In this document: piece by piece, positions 9,084 to 17,762 of the stretch
Position numbering within the stretch: position 1 is the stretch's first letter
Layout: each line of letters opens with the position of its first letter
From: Streptomyces sp. NBC_01431
GTDB taxonomy: Bacteria; Actinomycetota; Actinomycetes; Streptomycetales; Streptomycetaceae
Reading direction: 5' to 3'
Assembly: GCF_036231355.1 (NCBI RefSeq)
Contig: NZ_CP109496.1
Location: 2,356,001-2,420,000 of the forward strand
Length of the DNA stretch: 64,000 nt
The notes under the pieces: generated by a model
Database searches by the model: none
Seen by the model: the letters and a program-made list of their open reading frames with translations, nothing else
Told to the model about the DNA's origin: nothing
Made by a program: the position numbers and the translations under genes

Positions 9084-10631
9084 TCATCCGTCCGGGGCCG
9101 ACGTCGCCTTCAGGGCCAGCCACAGCTCCATGCGGACGTCCGGGTCGTCCAGGGAGCGGCCCAGGATCTCCTCCACCCGGCGTATCCGGTAGCGCAGCGT
9201 GTGCCGGTGCACCCCCAGGTCCGCCGCCGCCGCGTCCCACTGCCCGTGCCGCGAGAGCCAGGCCCGCAGCGAGGCCACCAGATCCCCCCGCCCCGTGGCG
9301 TCGTGCTCGTACAGCGCGCGCAGCATCCCGTCCGCGAAGGCCCGCACCGCGTCGTCGGCGAGCAGCGGCAGCACGGATCCCGCCACCAGGTCCTCGTGCT
9401 CGACGAGCGGCTTGCCGCGCCGCCGGGCGACCGACAGCGCCTGCTCGGCCTGCTTGTAGGCGGAGGCCGCGGCGATCGGACCGGCCGGGGCGGAGAGCCC
9501 GATGACGAGTTCCTCGCCCTCGGCGCACTCGTGGGCCAGGCAGGCCGCGACCGCCTCACCGCCGTCGGCCGCGAGGACGACGAGCCGCCCGGCCTCCGGC
9601 ACCGCGAGGACCGCCTCGCCCGCGCGGGACGCGGCCGACTCCATGGTCTCGGCGAGCACCGCGAGCCCGCCGTCGCCCTCGCCCGCGACCTCGGCGATGA
9701 CCAGGCGGAACGGTGCGTCGAGCAGCCCGCCGTACAGGTCACCGGCGACCGCGCGGGCGTGGTCCTGCTGGCTGGAGAGCAGCATCCGCAGGATCGCGGC
9801 GCCCAGGCGCTGCTCGGCGGCCTGGAGGGCGCGGGAGCGTTCGGTGGTGAGGGTGAGCAGGGCGACCGCGGAGTGGACGGCGTAGCGCTCGGCGGTGCCG
9901 AGCGGCGCGCCCGTCCCGACGGCGAGCGCGCCGCGCATGCGGCGTCCGGTGCCGAGCCACTGGAGCTCCACACGGTCGCCGGACGCCTCGTCGGCGCCGC
10001 CGACCACCGCGCTGGAGGGGGTGGCGCGTTCGCGCAGCCGGGCGACGTCCGCGGTGAGCCGGGCGGCCCGGCGGGCGGCCCATTCGGGGGCGGCGGCGAC
10101 GACCGCGCCGGAGGCGTCGTACAGCGCGGCCCAGCCGTCGACGTGCGCGGCGAGCCGGGCGATGAGGTCGGCCGGTCCTTCGGAGAGCGCCGCCCGGGTC
10201 AGCTCGCGCTGGGCCTCGAACCCGGCGGTGACCGCGCGGTACTGGTCGGCCGAAATGGCTGCCGAGACGGCCTTGGAGATGGCCAGGAACGGCGTGCGCC
10301 GCGGGACTTCGAGCAGCGGGAAACCCTCGTCGCGGGCCGCCGCGAGCAGCGCGTCCGGTACCGAGTCGTAGTTCACGCCCACCGCGAAGCCGAGCCCGAC
10401 CACCCCCGCCTTGGCCAGCCTGCGCACATAGCGGCGCATGGTGTCGGGGTCCTCGGCGTCCAGCGTCATGGCGGTGATGAGCAGCAGTTCGCCGCCCTCC
10501 ATGTACGGGACGGGGTCGGCCAGTTCGCTGACGTGGGCCCAGCGCACCGGGCGGTCCAGCTGGTCCTCACCCGCGCGCACGGTGAGTTTCAGCGCCGAGT
10601 GCTGGACGAGCGAGGCGAGCGTGGGCGGCAT
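9084..10631 (-). CDS. PucR family transcriptional regulator
   Basis: The protein has 515 residues. The N-terminal PucR domain (about 1-120) starts PPTLASLVQHSALKLTV. A central GGDEF-like region follows, and the C-terminal helix-turn-helix is visible as DLGVHRHTLRYRIRRVEEIL (a 20-residue PucR HTH_30 signature). PucR-type proteins control purine, GABA or amino-acid catabolism, usually sensing a pathway metabolite. The aldehyde dehydrogenase lies 78 nt downstream on the same strand and gabT about 2.7 kb away, so control of GABA/aldehyde metabolism is the likely role. The ligand is unknown. Confidence 0.93.
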   Translation of the reverse strand: MPPTLASLVQHSALKLTVRAGEDQLDRPVRWAHVSELADPVPYMEGGELLLITAMTLDAEDPDTMRRYVRRLAKAGVVGLGFAVGVNYDSVPDALLAAARDEGFPLLEVPRRTPFLAISKAVSAAISADQYRAVTAGFEAQRELTRAALSEGPADLIARLAAHVDGWAALYDASGAVVAAAPEWAARRAARLTADVARLRERATPSSAVVGGADEASGDRVELQWLGTGRRMRGALAVGTGAPLGTAERYAVHSAVALLTLTTERSRALQAAEQRLGAAILRMLLSSQQDHARAVAGDLYGGLLDAPFRLVIAEVAGEGDGGLAVLAETMESAASRAGEAVLAVPEAGRLVVLAADGGEAVAACLAHECAEGEELVIGLSAPAGPIAAASAYKQAEQALSVARRRGKPLVEHEDLVAGSVLPLLADDAVRAFADGMLRALYEHDATGRGDLVASLRAWLSRHGQWDAAAADLGVHRHTLRYRIRRVEEILGRSLDDPDVRMELWLALKATSAPDG

Positions 10632-10743
10632 GGGACCGGTTTACCTTCGGCAGGGGATTGCTACGTCCCGTATGAACGGAGCACTCCCATTTTGCCAGCT
10701 CGGCCAGGTCCCGCGGAGCCCTTCGCCCGCGCGGGACCCGCTC

Positions 10744-13098
10744 TCAGCCACGCAGGTCCACCAGGAGCGGCGGCGCGTGCTCGCCCTTGACGGTCGTCAG
10801 GGAGAGCACGGCGTGCCCTGCGGGCACCTGATGGGCGAGTTCCGAGGCGGACCAGCGTTCCCGCTCGACCTTGCGCACGGTGACCGCGTCCGTGGTGACG
10901 GCCTTGCCGGTGACGAGTTTGCGCAGTGCGTGGACCGCGCGGGTGAGCGGCTGGTCGGCGAAGACGGTGTGCTTGGCGACCTCGGTGGTCTCCACCCACT
11001 CGGTGCCCCAGGCCTGCGAGAAGAGCCGCCCGTCCCAGGTGGTGACCCCGCAGAACGTCATGTGGCAGCCGACCGAACCGAGCAGCGAGGTGTGCAGCTG
11101 TTCCGGTACGTCACCGAGCGCGCGCAGCGTGAGCAGCACTCCGGCGTTGCAGTTCCGCAGCCGCTGGAGGGCCCGTACCGACTCGGCGGTGACGGCGTGG
11201 GTGGCATCGTCCACGGCCAGGAAGGCGAAGAGCGAGCGGTCCCTGCGGGCGGCCGCACCGGCGGTGAACTGGGCGAGGACGAGCCGGGTGAGCAGGCGCG
11301 CGGCCTCGGGGTGGGAGCGTTCGGGCAGGTCGACGCGGACCCGCAGCGGGTGTTCGAGGGAGCGCAGCGCGAAGGGGCGGGTCTCGCCGGTGGTGTCGAA
11401 GAACCCCTCGAAGGCCGGGCGGTCGAGCACCGCGACGCGGGCCGCGAGGGCGAGTCCGGGATCGCCCGGGGTGCCCAACTGCCGTGCGCGGGCGTCGAGT
11501 TCGCGATGGTAGGCGCGGTGTCCCTCGGAGTCGAGGCGGGCCCGCAGCTCCTCGATGGCGCCGGGTGACCCGTCCAGCAGCTCGCGCAGCACGGGCACGG
11601 AGGGGAAGCGTCCGTGGGCAGCGCGGTAGGGGCCGAGCAGCTGGGCCAGGGCGGTGGCGGCCCGCCGCGAGTCGACCTCGGACAGGTCGCCGGCGAGGGC
11701 CTCGGCCAGCAGGGCCGCGGCCTCGTCGGGGTCGGCGGCGGCGCCGTACAGGTCGAGGTCGTACGCCGACGCGGGATCGCCGGGCTTGATCACCACGTCG
11801 TAGCCCTCGTCGGCCCCGAGCGGGGTGCCCGCCGCGCACACCGCGACCACGGCGGCCTTTCCGGCGAGGGCCTGGAGCGCGAGCGACTCGACCACGGGGC
11901 GCACCAGGTGCCGGGTCTTGCCGGAGCCGAAAGGACCGACCGCGAGCAGCGAGCAGCCGAGCGCGGCCGGGTCGATCGCGGCGCCCGCGCCCCTGCGGCC
12001 GGGCGGGGTGCGTTCGGCGTCGGGGTAGCGGCCGATGCGGACCTGCGAGGTGAGCAGGTCGTGGGTGGCCGCGCGGGCGGGCAGATCGCGTTCGCCCGAG
12101 GGGTGCAGACAGGCCCGCGCGCCCTGCCCGGCGACCGCTTCGGTGAACGCTCCGAGCCGGGAGGGGTCGGCCTTCACGGTCGCCCAGGCACGCCGGATGC
12201 GCACACAGTCGACGTCGTTCATCCGCCCGGCCCGCTCCTCGGCCACGAGCCGGTCGGCGGCGACGTCCTGGCCGGCGGCGCGCAGCTGGGGCCAGTCGGC
12301 CGGGGAGGGTGCCGCGGGCGCGAAGGGCGCGGCCTGCGGCGGGGCGTCGGGCCGGTGGCCGCGGGCGCGGCCGCGTACGTACTCCAGCCAGCCCCCGGCT
12401 CTGGCGAAGGGCCACAGGACCGCGCCGCCGACCAGGACGTACAGGGCGTAGTTGACGAACGTGGCCACCGCCCGGTCGCCGTTGCCGGTGGTCCACGAGA
12501 GCGGGAACAGGCTCCAGACGGTGAAGAAGAACGGGAACAGGCTGGTCCCGATCACCAGCCAGACCGCGACCGCCCCCGCGAGGCCGGTGCGCAGGGTCCG
12601 CTCGGGCTGCGGGCAGTCCACGGCGTACCGCCGGAACACCTCCAGCCAGTTGCCCATCCGGCCGAAGACGTAGATCAGCAGGGCGGCGAAGAGGCTGTTG
12701 TAGACCTCGATGGCGGTCAGCGCGGCGGGCGGCCGCGGGTATGTCCACCAGCCGGTGGGCGTGAACAGTTCGAGCAGCACCCTGCTGTGCGGGATGTAGC
12801 CGTTGGTCCACAGCGACCAGACGAGGGTGGCGGCGAGCAGCGCCACGAGCGCGCCGACGAGCAGCGCCCGGTCCGGCACCCGGTCCGGGTCGGCGTCCGG
12901 GCGCGGCTTGTGGCCGTAGCGCCACAGGCCCGGTTCGGCGGGGGCGCGCGGGGTGCGCAGCCAGTCGCCGAGGGCGGGGCCCGCCGCCGGCGCCTCGACG
13001 GGCCGGGGCGGGAGCGCCGGGCGCGGCGGCGGCCCTGCCGGGCGCGGGACCGCCCCCGATCGGGTGCCGCGTGCGTCGTGCGTGCCTTCGGTGTCCAT
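10744..13098 (-). CDS. Membrane-anchored TraG/VirD4-like ATPase of unknown role
   Basis: The protein has 784 residues from ATG at 13098. A Pro-rich cytoplasmic N-terminus (about 60 residues) is followed by four predicted membrane segments between about 78 and 250, for example VGALVALLAATLVWSLW. The C-terminal half is an ATPase with Walker A AVGPFGSGKTRHL and an acidic Walker B-like stretch FAFLAVDDATHA. The layout is like coupling ATPases of conjugation or type IV/VII secretion, but no conjugation, relaxase or ESX gene is near. It diverges from gabT across a 257-nt region with operator-like repeats. An upstream in-frame start at 13278 is unlikely because it would fill the divergent promoter region. 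No function can be assigned. Confidence 0.8.
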   Translation of the reverse strand: MDTEGTHDARGTRSGAVPRPAGPPPRPALPPRPVEAPAAGPALGDWLRTPRAPAEPGLWRYGHKPRPDADPDRVPDRALLVGALVALLAATLVWSLWTNGYIPHSRVLLELFTPTGWWTYPRPPAALTAIEVYNSLFAALLIYVFGRMGNWLEVFRRYAVDCPQPERTLRTGLAGAVAVWLVIGTSLFPFFFTVWSLFPLSWTTGNGDRAVATFVNYALYVLVGGAVLWPFARAGGWLEYVRGRARGHRPDAPPQAAPFAPAAPSPADWPQLRAAGQDVAADRLVAEERAGRMNDVDCVRIRRAWATVKADPSRLGAFTEAVAGQGARACLHPSGERDLPARAATHDLLTSQVRIGRYPDAERTPPGRRGAGAAIDPAALGCSLLAVGPFGSGKTRHLVRPVVESLALQALAGKAAVVAVCAAGTPLGADEGYDVVIKPGDPASAYDLDLYGAAADPDEAAALLAEALAGDLSEVDSRRAATALAQLLGPYRAAHGRFPSVPVLRELLDGSPGAIEELRARLDSEGHRAYHRELDARARQLGTPGDPGLALAARVAVLDRPAFEGFFDTTGETRPFALRSLEHPLRVRVDLPERSHPEAARLLTRLVLAQFTAGAAARRDRSLFAFLAVDDATHAVTAESVRALQRLRNCNAGVLLTLRALGDVPEQLHTSLLGSVGCHMTFCGVTTWDGRLFSQAWGTEWVETTEVAKHTVFADQPLTRAVHALRKLVTGKAVTTDAVTVRKVERERWSASELAHQVPAGHAVLSLTTVKGEHAPPLLVDLRG

Positions 13099-13161
13099 CG
13101 ACCCCTTGCCCCCCTGACCAGCCGGGTCCGTACTGAGCGGTGCGAACGCCAATCTAGTGGC

Positions 13162-13210
13162 AGCGCGCGGCGGTTCACCGGTACCGCGCGGCACCGGAGC
13201 GCGCGGCGGT
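13162..13210. promoter_or_regulatory. Direct repeats flanking a palindrome in the gabT divergent region
   Basis: AGCGCGCGGCGGT occurs twice in direct orientation (13162-13174 and 13198-13210). Between the copies lies a 20-bp near-palindrome, 13178-13197, of the form CCGGT-N-CCGCGCGG-N-ACCGG. The array sits between the divergent ATPase gene and gabT, about 145 nt upstream of the gabT start. It looks like an operator; the cognate regulator is not known, though PucR is the nearest candidate. Confidence 0.4.
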
Positions 13211-13355
13211 GCCCGGGACAACTGTCCGCCGAGGACAAGGGACACACCCCCACCACTACCGAACGGCGCATGCCACACCCCGCCCGCGCGCCCTAGCCTG
13301 CCAAGAAAGCCAAGGAAGCGTCCGAAATCCCCCAGGAAAACCCCAGGAGCCCCGC

Positions 13356-14690
13356 ATGAGCGCCATCCCGCAGGAGCGCCGCGTCGTCACCGCGATCCCC
13401 GGACCGAAGTCGCAGGAGCTGCAGGCCCGCCGTCTGGCGGCGGTCGCCGCCGGTGTGGGCTCCACGCTGCCGGTGTTCACCGCGCGCGCGGGCGGCGGCA
13501 TCATCGAGGACGTCGACGGCAACCGCCTGATCGACTTCGGTTCCGGCATCGCCGTGACGTCGGTCGGCGCCTCCGCCGAGGCCGTGGTGCGCCGCGCGAC
13601 CGCCCAGCTCGCCGACTTCACCCACACCTGCTTCATGGTGACGCCGTACGAGGGCTACGTCGCCGTCGCCGAGCAGCTCGCCGAGCTGACCCCGGGCGAC
13701 CACGCCAAGAAGTCCGCGCTGTTCAACTCGGGCGCCGAGGCCGTCGAGAACGCCGTCAAGATCGCCCGTGCGTACACCAAGCGCCAGGCCGTCGTCGTCT
13801 TCGACCACGGCTACCACGGCCGCACCAACCTGACGATGGCGCTGACCGCCAAGAACATGCCGTACAAGAACGGCTTCGGCCCGTTCGCGCCCGAGGTCTA
13901 CCGGGTGCCGGTCGCCTACGGCTACCGCTGGCTGACCGGCCCGGAGAACGCCGGCGCCGAGGCGTCCGCGCAGGCCATCGACATGATCAACAAGCAGATC
14001 GGCGCGGACAACGTCGCCGCGATCATCATCGAGCCGGTGCTCGGCGAGGGCGGCTTCATCGAGCCGGCCAAGGGCTTCCTGCCCGCGATCAGCCAGTTCG
14101 CCAAGGACAACGGCATCGTCTTCGTCGCCGACGAGATCCAGTCCGGCTTCTGCCGCACCGGTCAGTGGTTCGCCTGCGAGGACGAGGGCATCGTCCCGGA
14201 CCTGATCACCACCGCCAAGGGCATCGCGGGCGGCATGCCGCTCGCCGCCGTGACGGGCCGCGCCGAGATCATGGACTCCGCGCACGCGGGCGGCCTCGGC
14301 GGCACCTACGGCGGCAACCCGGTGGCCTGCGCCGCCGCGCTCGGCGCGATCGAGACGATGAAGGAGCTCGACCTCAACGGCAAGGCCAAGCGCATCGAGG
14401 AGGTCATGAAGGGCCGCCTGGCGACGATGGCCGAGAAGTACGACATCGTCGGCGACATCCGCGGCCGCGGCGCCATGATCGCCATCGAGCTGGTCAAGGA
14501 CCGCGCGTCCAAGACCCCCAACCCGGAGGCCGCCGCGGCGCTCGCCAAGGCCTGCCACGCGGAGGGGCTGCTCGTCCTCACCTGCGGTACCTACGGCAAC
14601 GTGCTGCGCTTCCTGCCGCCGCTGGTCATCGGCGAGGACCTCCTGAACGAGGGCCTGGACATCATCGAGCAGGCCTTCACCGGCGTGTGA
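13356..14690 (+). CDS. gabT: 4-aminobutyrate--2-oxoglutarate aminotransferase
   Basis: The protein has 444 residues from ATG at 13356, preceded by AGGAG seven nt upstream. It is a class III PLP aminotransferase: NSGAEAVENAVKIARAYT forms the phosphate-binding region, FVADEIQSGFCRTG holds the PLP-ring Asp, and the Schiff-base lysine is Lys288 in TTAKGIAGGMP. The length and motifs fit GabT, which moves the GABA amino group to 2-oxoglutarate and yields succinate semialdehyde. The divergent neighbours and nearby polyamine operon fit a GABA catabolic role. A possible -10 (TAGCCT, 13294-13299) has no good -35. Confidence 0.95.
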   Translation: MSAIPQERRVVTAIPGPKSQELQARRLAAVAAGVGSTLPVFTARAGGGIIEDVDGNRLIDFGSGIAVTSVGASAEAVVRRATAQLADFTHTCFMVTPYEGYVAVAEQLAELTPGDHAKKSALFNSGAEAVENAVKIARAYTKRQAVVVFDHGYHGRTNLTMALTAKNMPYKNGFGPFAPEVYRVPVAYGYRWLTGPENAGAEASAQAIDMINKQIGADNVAAIIIEPVLGEGGFIEPAKGFLPAISQFAKDNGIVFVADEIQSGFCRTGQWFACEDEGIVPDLITTAKGIAGGMPLAAVTGRAEIMDSAHAGGLGGTYGGNPVACAAALGAIETMKELDLNGKAKRIEEVMKGRLATMAEKYDIVGDIRGRGAMIAIELVKDRASKTPNPEAAAALAKACHAEGLLVLTCGTYGNVLRFLPPLVIGEDLLNEGLDIIEQAFTGV

Positions 14691-14793
14691 CGCTCCGTAG
14701 CGAACTGTGACTGTGAAGAAGGTGTGGGGGGGCGATGGCGGGATGGAGTTCCCGCTGTCGGTCCCCCCACTGTCTGCCGTACGGTTTCTGCAG

Positions 14794-15591
14794 ATGAGAG
14801 AAACACCTCGTCCGCAGGGGACTGCGGGCGACTCCAGGGCCGAGCATCCCCAGCCTTGCCCTGGTCGTGCCCTCGCGCACACCACTGGAGCCTCCGGCTC
14901 CGGAACTCCTCACCGATCGGATGGCCGTCCGCCCCATACCCCCCGGGGCGCGCGGTTCGCCGGTCAAGGCGGCGGCCCCGGAACCACCCCCCCTGTTCCG
15001 GGACCGCCGGCTTTCCTCTTCGCCACGCTGCTCTGCGTGTTCGCGGTCATCACCTGGCAGGTCGCGTCCGGCGGCCCGCTGCGCCGTCTCGACGAGCGCC
15101 TCGACCGCACGCTCACCGGCCACGGCCCCGCAGCACTGAGCCAGTTCCTCTCCGACCTCGGCAGCATGCCGGTCGCGCTGCCCGTCCTCGCCCTGGCCAT
15201 CGGCTACGCCGCGTGGCGCGGCAGCCGTCGCCAGGCGCTGATCGCCGCACTGACGATGGCCCTCGTGCCGCTCCTTGTGGTGCCGCTGAAGGACTGGATC
15301 GCCCGGCCGGGTCCACTGGAGGCCGCCACCGGCTACTACCCGTCGGGCCACACCGCGACCGCGATGGTGGCGTACTGCGGCGCGGCCCTGCTGCTCGCCC
15401 CGCACGTGCGCCGCAGGTGGCCGCTGTCCGCCGCCGCGGGCGCGCTGACGGCGGCGACGAGCATCGGCCTGGTTCTGCGCGGCTACCACTGGCCGCTGGA
15501 CGTGATGGCCAGTTGGTGCCTGTGCGGGGCGCTCCTGGTGGTCAGCTCCACGGTTATGCGTCGAAGTTCTTCGAGAACTCCCCGCCCTTGA
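14794..15591 (+). CDS. PAP2-family membrane phosphatase
   Basis: From ATG at 14794 the protein has 265 residues; the frame is open back to 14707, so the start is not certain. A low-complexity N-terminus leads into several hydrophobic segments. The PAP2 phosphatase motifs are present: KDWIARPGP (a variant of KX6RP whose last RP is GP), PSGHTA, and RGYHWPLDV, holding the expected Lys, Arg and His residues. It probably dephosphorylates a lipid phosphate such as phosphatidate or undecaprenyl pyrophosphate on the outer membrane face. It converges with the next gene, leaving only 22 nt between stops. Confidence 0.85.
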   Translation: MRETPRPQGTAGDSRAEHPQPCPGRALAHTTGASGSGTPHRSDGRPPHTPRGARFAGQGGGPGTTPPVPGPPAFLFATLLCVFAVITWQVASGGPLRRLDERLDRTLTGHGPAALSQFLSDLGSMPVALPVLALAIGYAAWRGSRRQALIAALTMALVPLLVVPLKDWIARPGPLEAATGYYPSGHTATAMVAYCGAALLLAPHVRRRWPLSAAAGALTAATSIGLVLRGYHWPLDVMASWCLCGALLVVSSTVMRRSSSRTPRP

Positions 15592-15613
15592 AACGGTCCC
15601 CGTTGATGGACCC

Positions 15614-16123
15614 TCAATCCTCGTTGTGCGGCTTCTCCGGCAGATTCAGGTGCGGCGGGTGATCCGGCTTGCTCCGCTCCCGTGCCATACCGGCCGCCGC
15701 TTCGTGCATCGCCAGCTCCAGCAGGGCCGGGTCGGTGAGGGTGCCCGAGCCGTCCGGCAGCACCGCCCAGCGCACCCCGCCGGTCGCGCGGCCGGGGTGC
15801 GGCACCACGATCCAGGTGCCGCGGCCCGCGCCGCGCACCCCCGTGCCGAGCCACCGCGTGGCGGTCCCGGGCGGCACGAAGAAGCCGACGCGCTCGTCGC
15901 CGGAGTCGGCGAGCACCGGACCCGGCCGGTCCACGAGCCGGGTCAGCACGTCGAGCGTGCCCCGCCCGAGCTCGCCCGGCAGGATCAGTACGTCCCAGCC
16001 CCTGCCGGCCGGAAGGAGAGCGACCCCCAGGGGGTTTCGCTCCCATTCCCACCGGCAGGCGTCGGGATCCGGCGCCACCGACGCCAGCCATTCCACCGCG
16101 GCCTTCGACCCCGAGGCAGCCAT
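15614..16123 (-). CDS. Unrecognised 169-residue protein
   Basis: The start at 16123 (MAASGSKAAVEWLASVAPD) is preferred over an in-frame ATG at 16138 because GGAGGAAGGG lies just upstream. The protein is soluble and Trp/Gly/Pro-rich, with the stretch WDVLILPGELGRGTLD and later VGFFVPPGTATRW. That pattern faintly recalls the N-terminal part of actinobacterial primase-polymerase-like proteins, but no catalytic residues can be confirmed. The C-terminus is hydrophilic. It stands alone between the PAP2 gene and the terminator of the polyamine operon. Confidence 0.7.
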   Translation of the reverse strand: MAASGSKAAVEWLASVAPDPDACRWEWERNPLGVALLPAGRGWDVLILPGELGRGTLDVLTRLVDRPGPVLADSGDERVGFFVPPGTATRWLGTGVRGAGRGTWIVVPHPGRATGGVRWAVLPDGSGTLTDPALLELAMHEAAAGMARERSKPDHPPHLNLPEKPHNED

Positions 16124-16257
16124 TGCCCTTCCTCCCATCCCAGCCCACTCCGCAGGGCACGGTCAGTGCGTGCACGAGGGAGAGGGGGGCGGGGCCGGAC
16201 TATGACGCCACTTCGGCCGGTTATCGGTGGTGAACGGGAGCACTCCATGATCAAAAG

Positions 16258-16290
16258 GAGTGCGCCCCCGGCGTGACCGGGGGCGCACTC
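16258..16290 (-). terminator. Strong terminator of the polyamine operon
   Basis: A 14-bp perfect stem (GAGTGCGCCCCCGG with its complement) encloses a 5-nt loop, CGTGA. It lies 22 nt beyond the stop codon (16312) of the FAD oxidoreductase, the last gene of the minus-strand operon. TGATCA sequences flank it on both sides. Confidence 0.85.
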
Positions 16291-16311
16291 GATGATCAAG
16301 CCATCAACGGG

Positions 16312-17733
16312 TCAGCTGTCGAAGCCGAGTCCGACCCGGTCCATGGCCTTGAGCCACAGATTGCGCCGCCCGCCCCTCTCGTCGGCGCGGGCGAGCGACC
16401 ACTTGGTGAGGCCGATGCCCGCCCAGGCGACCGGTTCGGGCGGGAAGGGCAGCGGCTTGGTGCGCACCATCTCCAGTTCGGTGCGCTCGGTGTGCTCCCC
16501 CGCCAGGAGGTCGAGCATCACATCGGCGCCGAAGCGGCTCGCGCCCACCCCGAGCCCGGTGTACCCGGCGGCGTACGCGACCCGTCCCGCGTGGGCGGTG
16601 CCGAAGAACGCCGAGAACCGCGAGCAGGTGTCGATCGCCCCGCCCCAGGCATGACTGAAGCTCAGCCCCTCCAGTTGCGGGAAGCAGTGGAAGAACTGCT
16701 CGGCCAGCTTGGCGTAGGTCTCGGGCCGGTCGTCGTACTCGGTCCGCACCTTCCCGCCGTACGGGTAGATCGCGTCGTAGCCGCCCCACAGGATGCGGTT
16801 GTCGGCGGACAGCCGGAAGTAGTGGAACTGGTTGGCCGAGTCGCCGAGCCCCTGGCGCCGGTGCCAGCCGATCGAGGCGAGCTGGGCGGCGTTCAGCGGC
16901 TCGGTCATCAGCGCGTAGTCGTACACCGGCACCGTGAACGGCCGCAGCCGTTTGACCAGCGACGGGAAGACGTTGGTGCCGAGTGCGACGTGCTCGGCGC
17001 GGATCTTCCCGTACGGGGTGCGCACCCCCATGCCGGTGCCGACCCGGGCCAGCGAGAGGCCGGGGGTGTGCTCGTAGATCCGTACGCCCAGAGCGAGGCA
17101 GACGCGCTTGAGACCCCAGGCGAGCTTGGCCGGGTGGAGCATCGCGACGCCGCGCCGGTCCCAGAGCCCGCCGAGGAAGGTGGGCGAGTCGACCTCGGCC
17201 CGCAGGCCCTCCTCGTCGAGGAGTTCGAGGCCGCCGAAGCCGAGCTTGCTCGCCTCCTCGTACATCTCGTGAAGCTCTTCGAGCTGGTGGGGCTCGGTGG
17301 CGACATCGATCTCGCCGGTCCGCTCGAAGTCGCAGTCGATGGCGTAGCGGGCGACGGCCGCCTCGATGGCGTCGAGGTTGGCCGCGCCCAGCTCTTCGAG
17401 CGTGGCGAGCTCCCCGGGCCAGCGGGCGAGCCCGTTGCCGAGGCCGTGGGTGAGGGAGGCGGCGCAGAAGCCGCCGTTGCGCCCGGAGGCGGCCCAGGCG
17501 ATCTCCTTGCCCTCGATGAGCACGACGTCGCGGCCGGGCTCGCGCTCCTTGGCGATGAGCGCGGTCCACAGTCCGCTGTAGCCGCCGCCGACGACGAGCA
17601 GGTCGCACTTCTCGTCGCCGGTCAGGGCGGGCAGCGCCTCGGGACGGCCGGGGTCCTCCAGCCAGAAGGGAACGGGCTTGGCGCCCGCGAGAGATTTCGT
17701 TGCCGCACTGCTCATGGCTCGGGTCACGGCCAT
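16312..17733 (-). CDS. FAD-dependent amine oxidase, PuuB-like (DAO family)
   Basis: The protein has 473 residues from ATG at 17733. The dinucleotide-binding motif DLLVVGGGYSGLWTALIA is at about residues 44-61, and the flavin-linked IAWAASGRNGGFC motif follows. These, with the C-terminal GYTGLGVGASRFGADVM segment, place it in the DAO/PuuB group, which oxidises gamma-glutamyl-putrescine or related amines with O2 to an aldehyde. It is the last gene of the pot operon, 29 nt after the permease gene, which supports a polyamine substrate. No gamma-glutamyl-polyamine synthetase is in the window; in Streptomyces that enzyme (GlnA3) is encoded elsewhere. Confidence 0.88.
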   Translation of the reverse strand: MAVTRAMSSAATKSLAGAKPVPFWLEDPGRPEALPALTGDEKCDLLVVGGGYSGLWTALIAKEREPGRDVVLIEGKEIAWAASGRNGGFCAASLTHGLGNGLARWPGELATLEELGAANLDAIEAAVARYAIDCDFERTGEIDVATEPHQLEELHEMYEEASKLGFGGLELLDEEGLRAEVDSPTFLGGLWDRRGVAMLHPAKLAWGLKRVCLALGVRIYEHTPGLSLARVGTGMGVRTPYGKIRAEHVALGTNVFPSLVKRLRPFTVPVYDYALMTEPLNAAQLASIGWHRRQGLGDSANQFHYFRLSADNRILWGGYDAIYPYGGKVRTEYDDRPETYAKLAEQFFHCFPQLEGLSFSHAWGGAIDTCSRFSAFFGTAHAGRVAYAAGYTGLGVGASRFGADVMLDLLAGEHTERTELEMVRTKPLPFPPEPVAWAGIGLTKWSLARADERGGRRNLWLKAMDRVGLGFDS

Positions 17734-17762
17734 GATTTCAACTCCCTCAAGAATTGCGTGGG

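Noticed and set aside
1..10790. Very long open frames on the plus strand, for example 817 residues from 1 and 1242 residues from 7062
   Set aside because: They run antisense to well-supported minus-strand genes (ispG, aldehyde dehydrogenase, PucR) and arise because high GC suppresses stops. Their translations have low-complexity composition and no domain.
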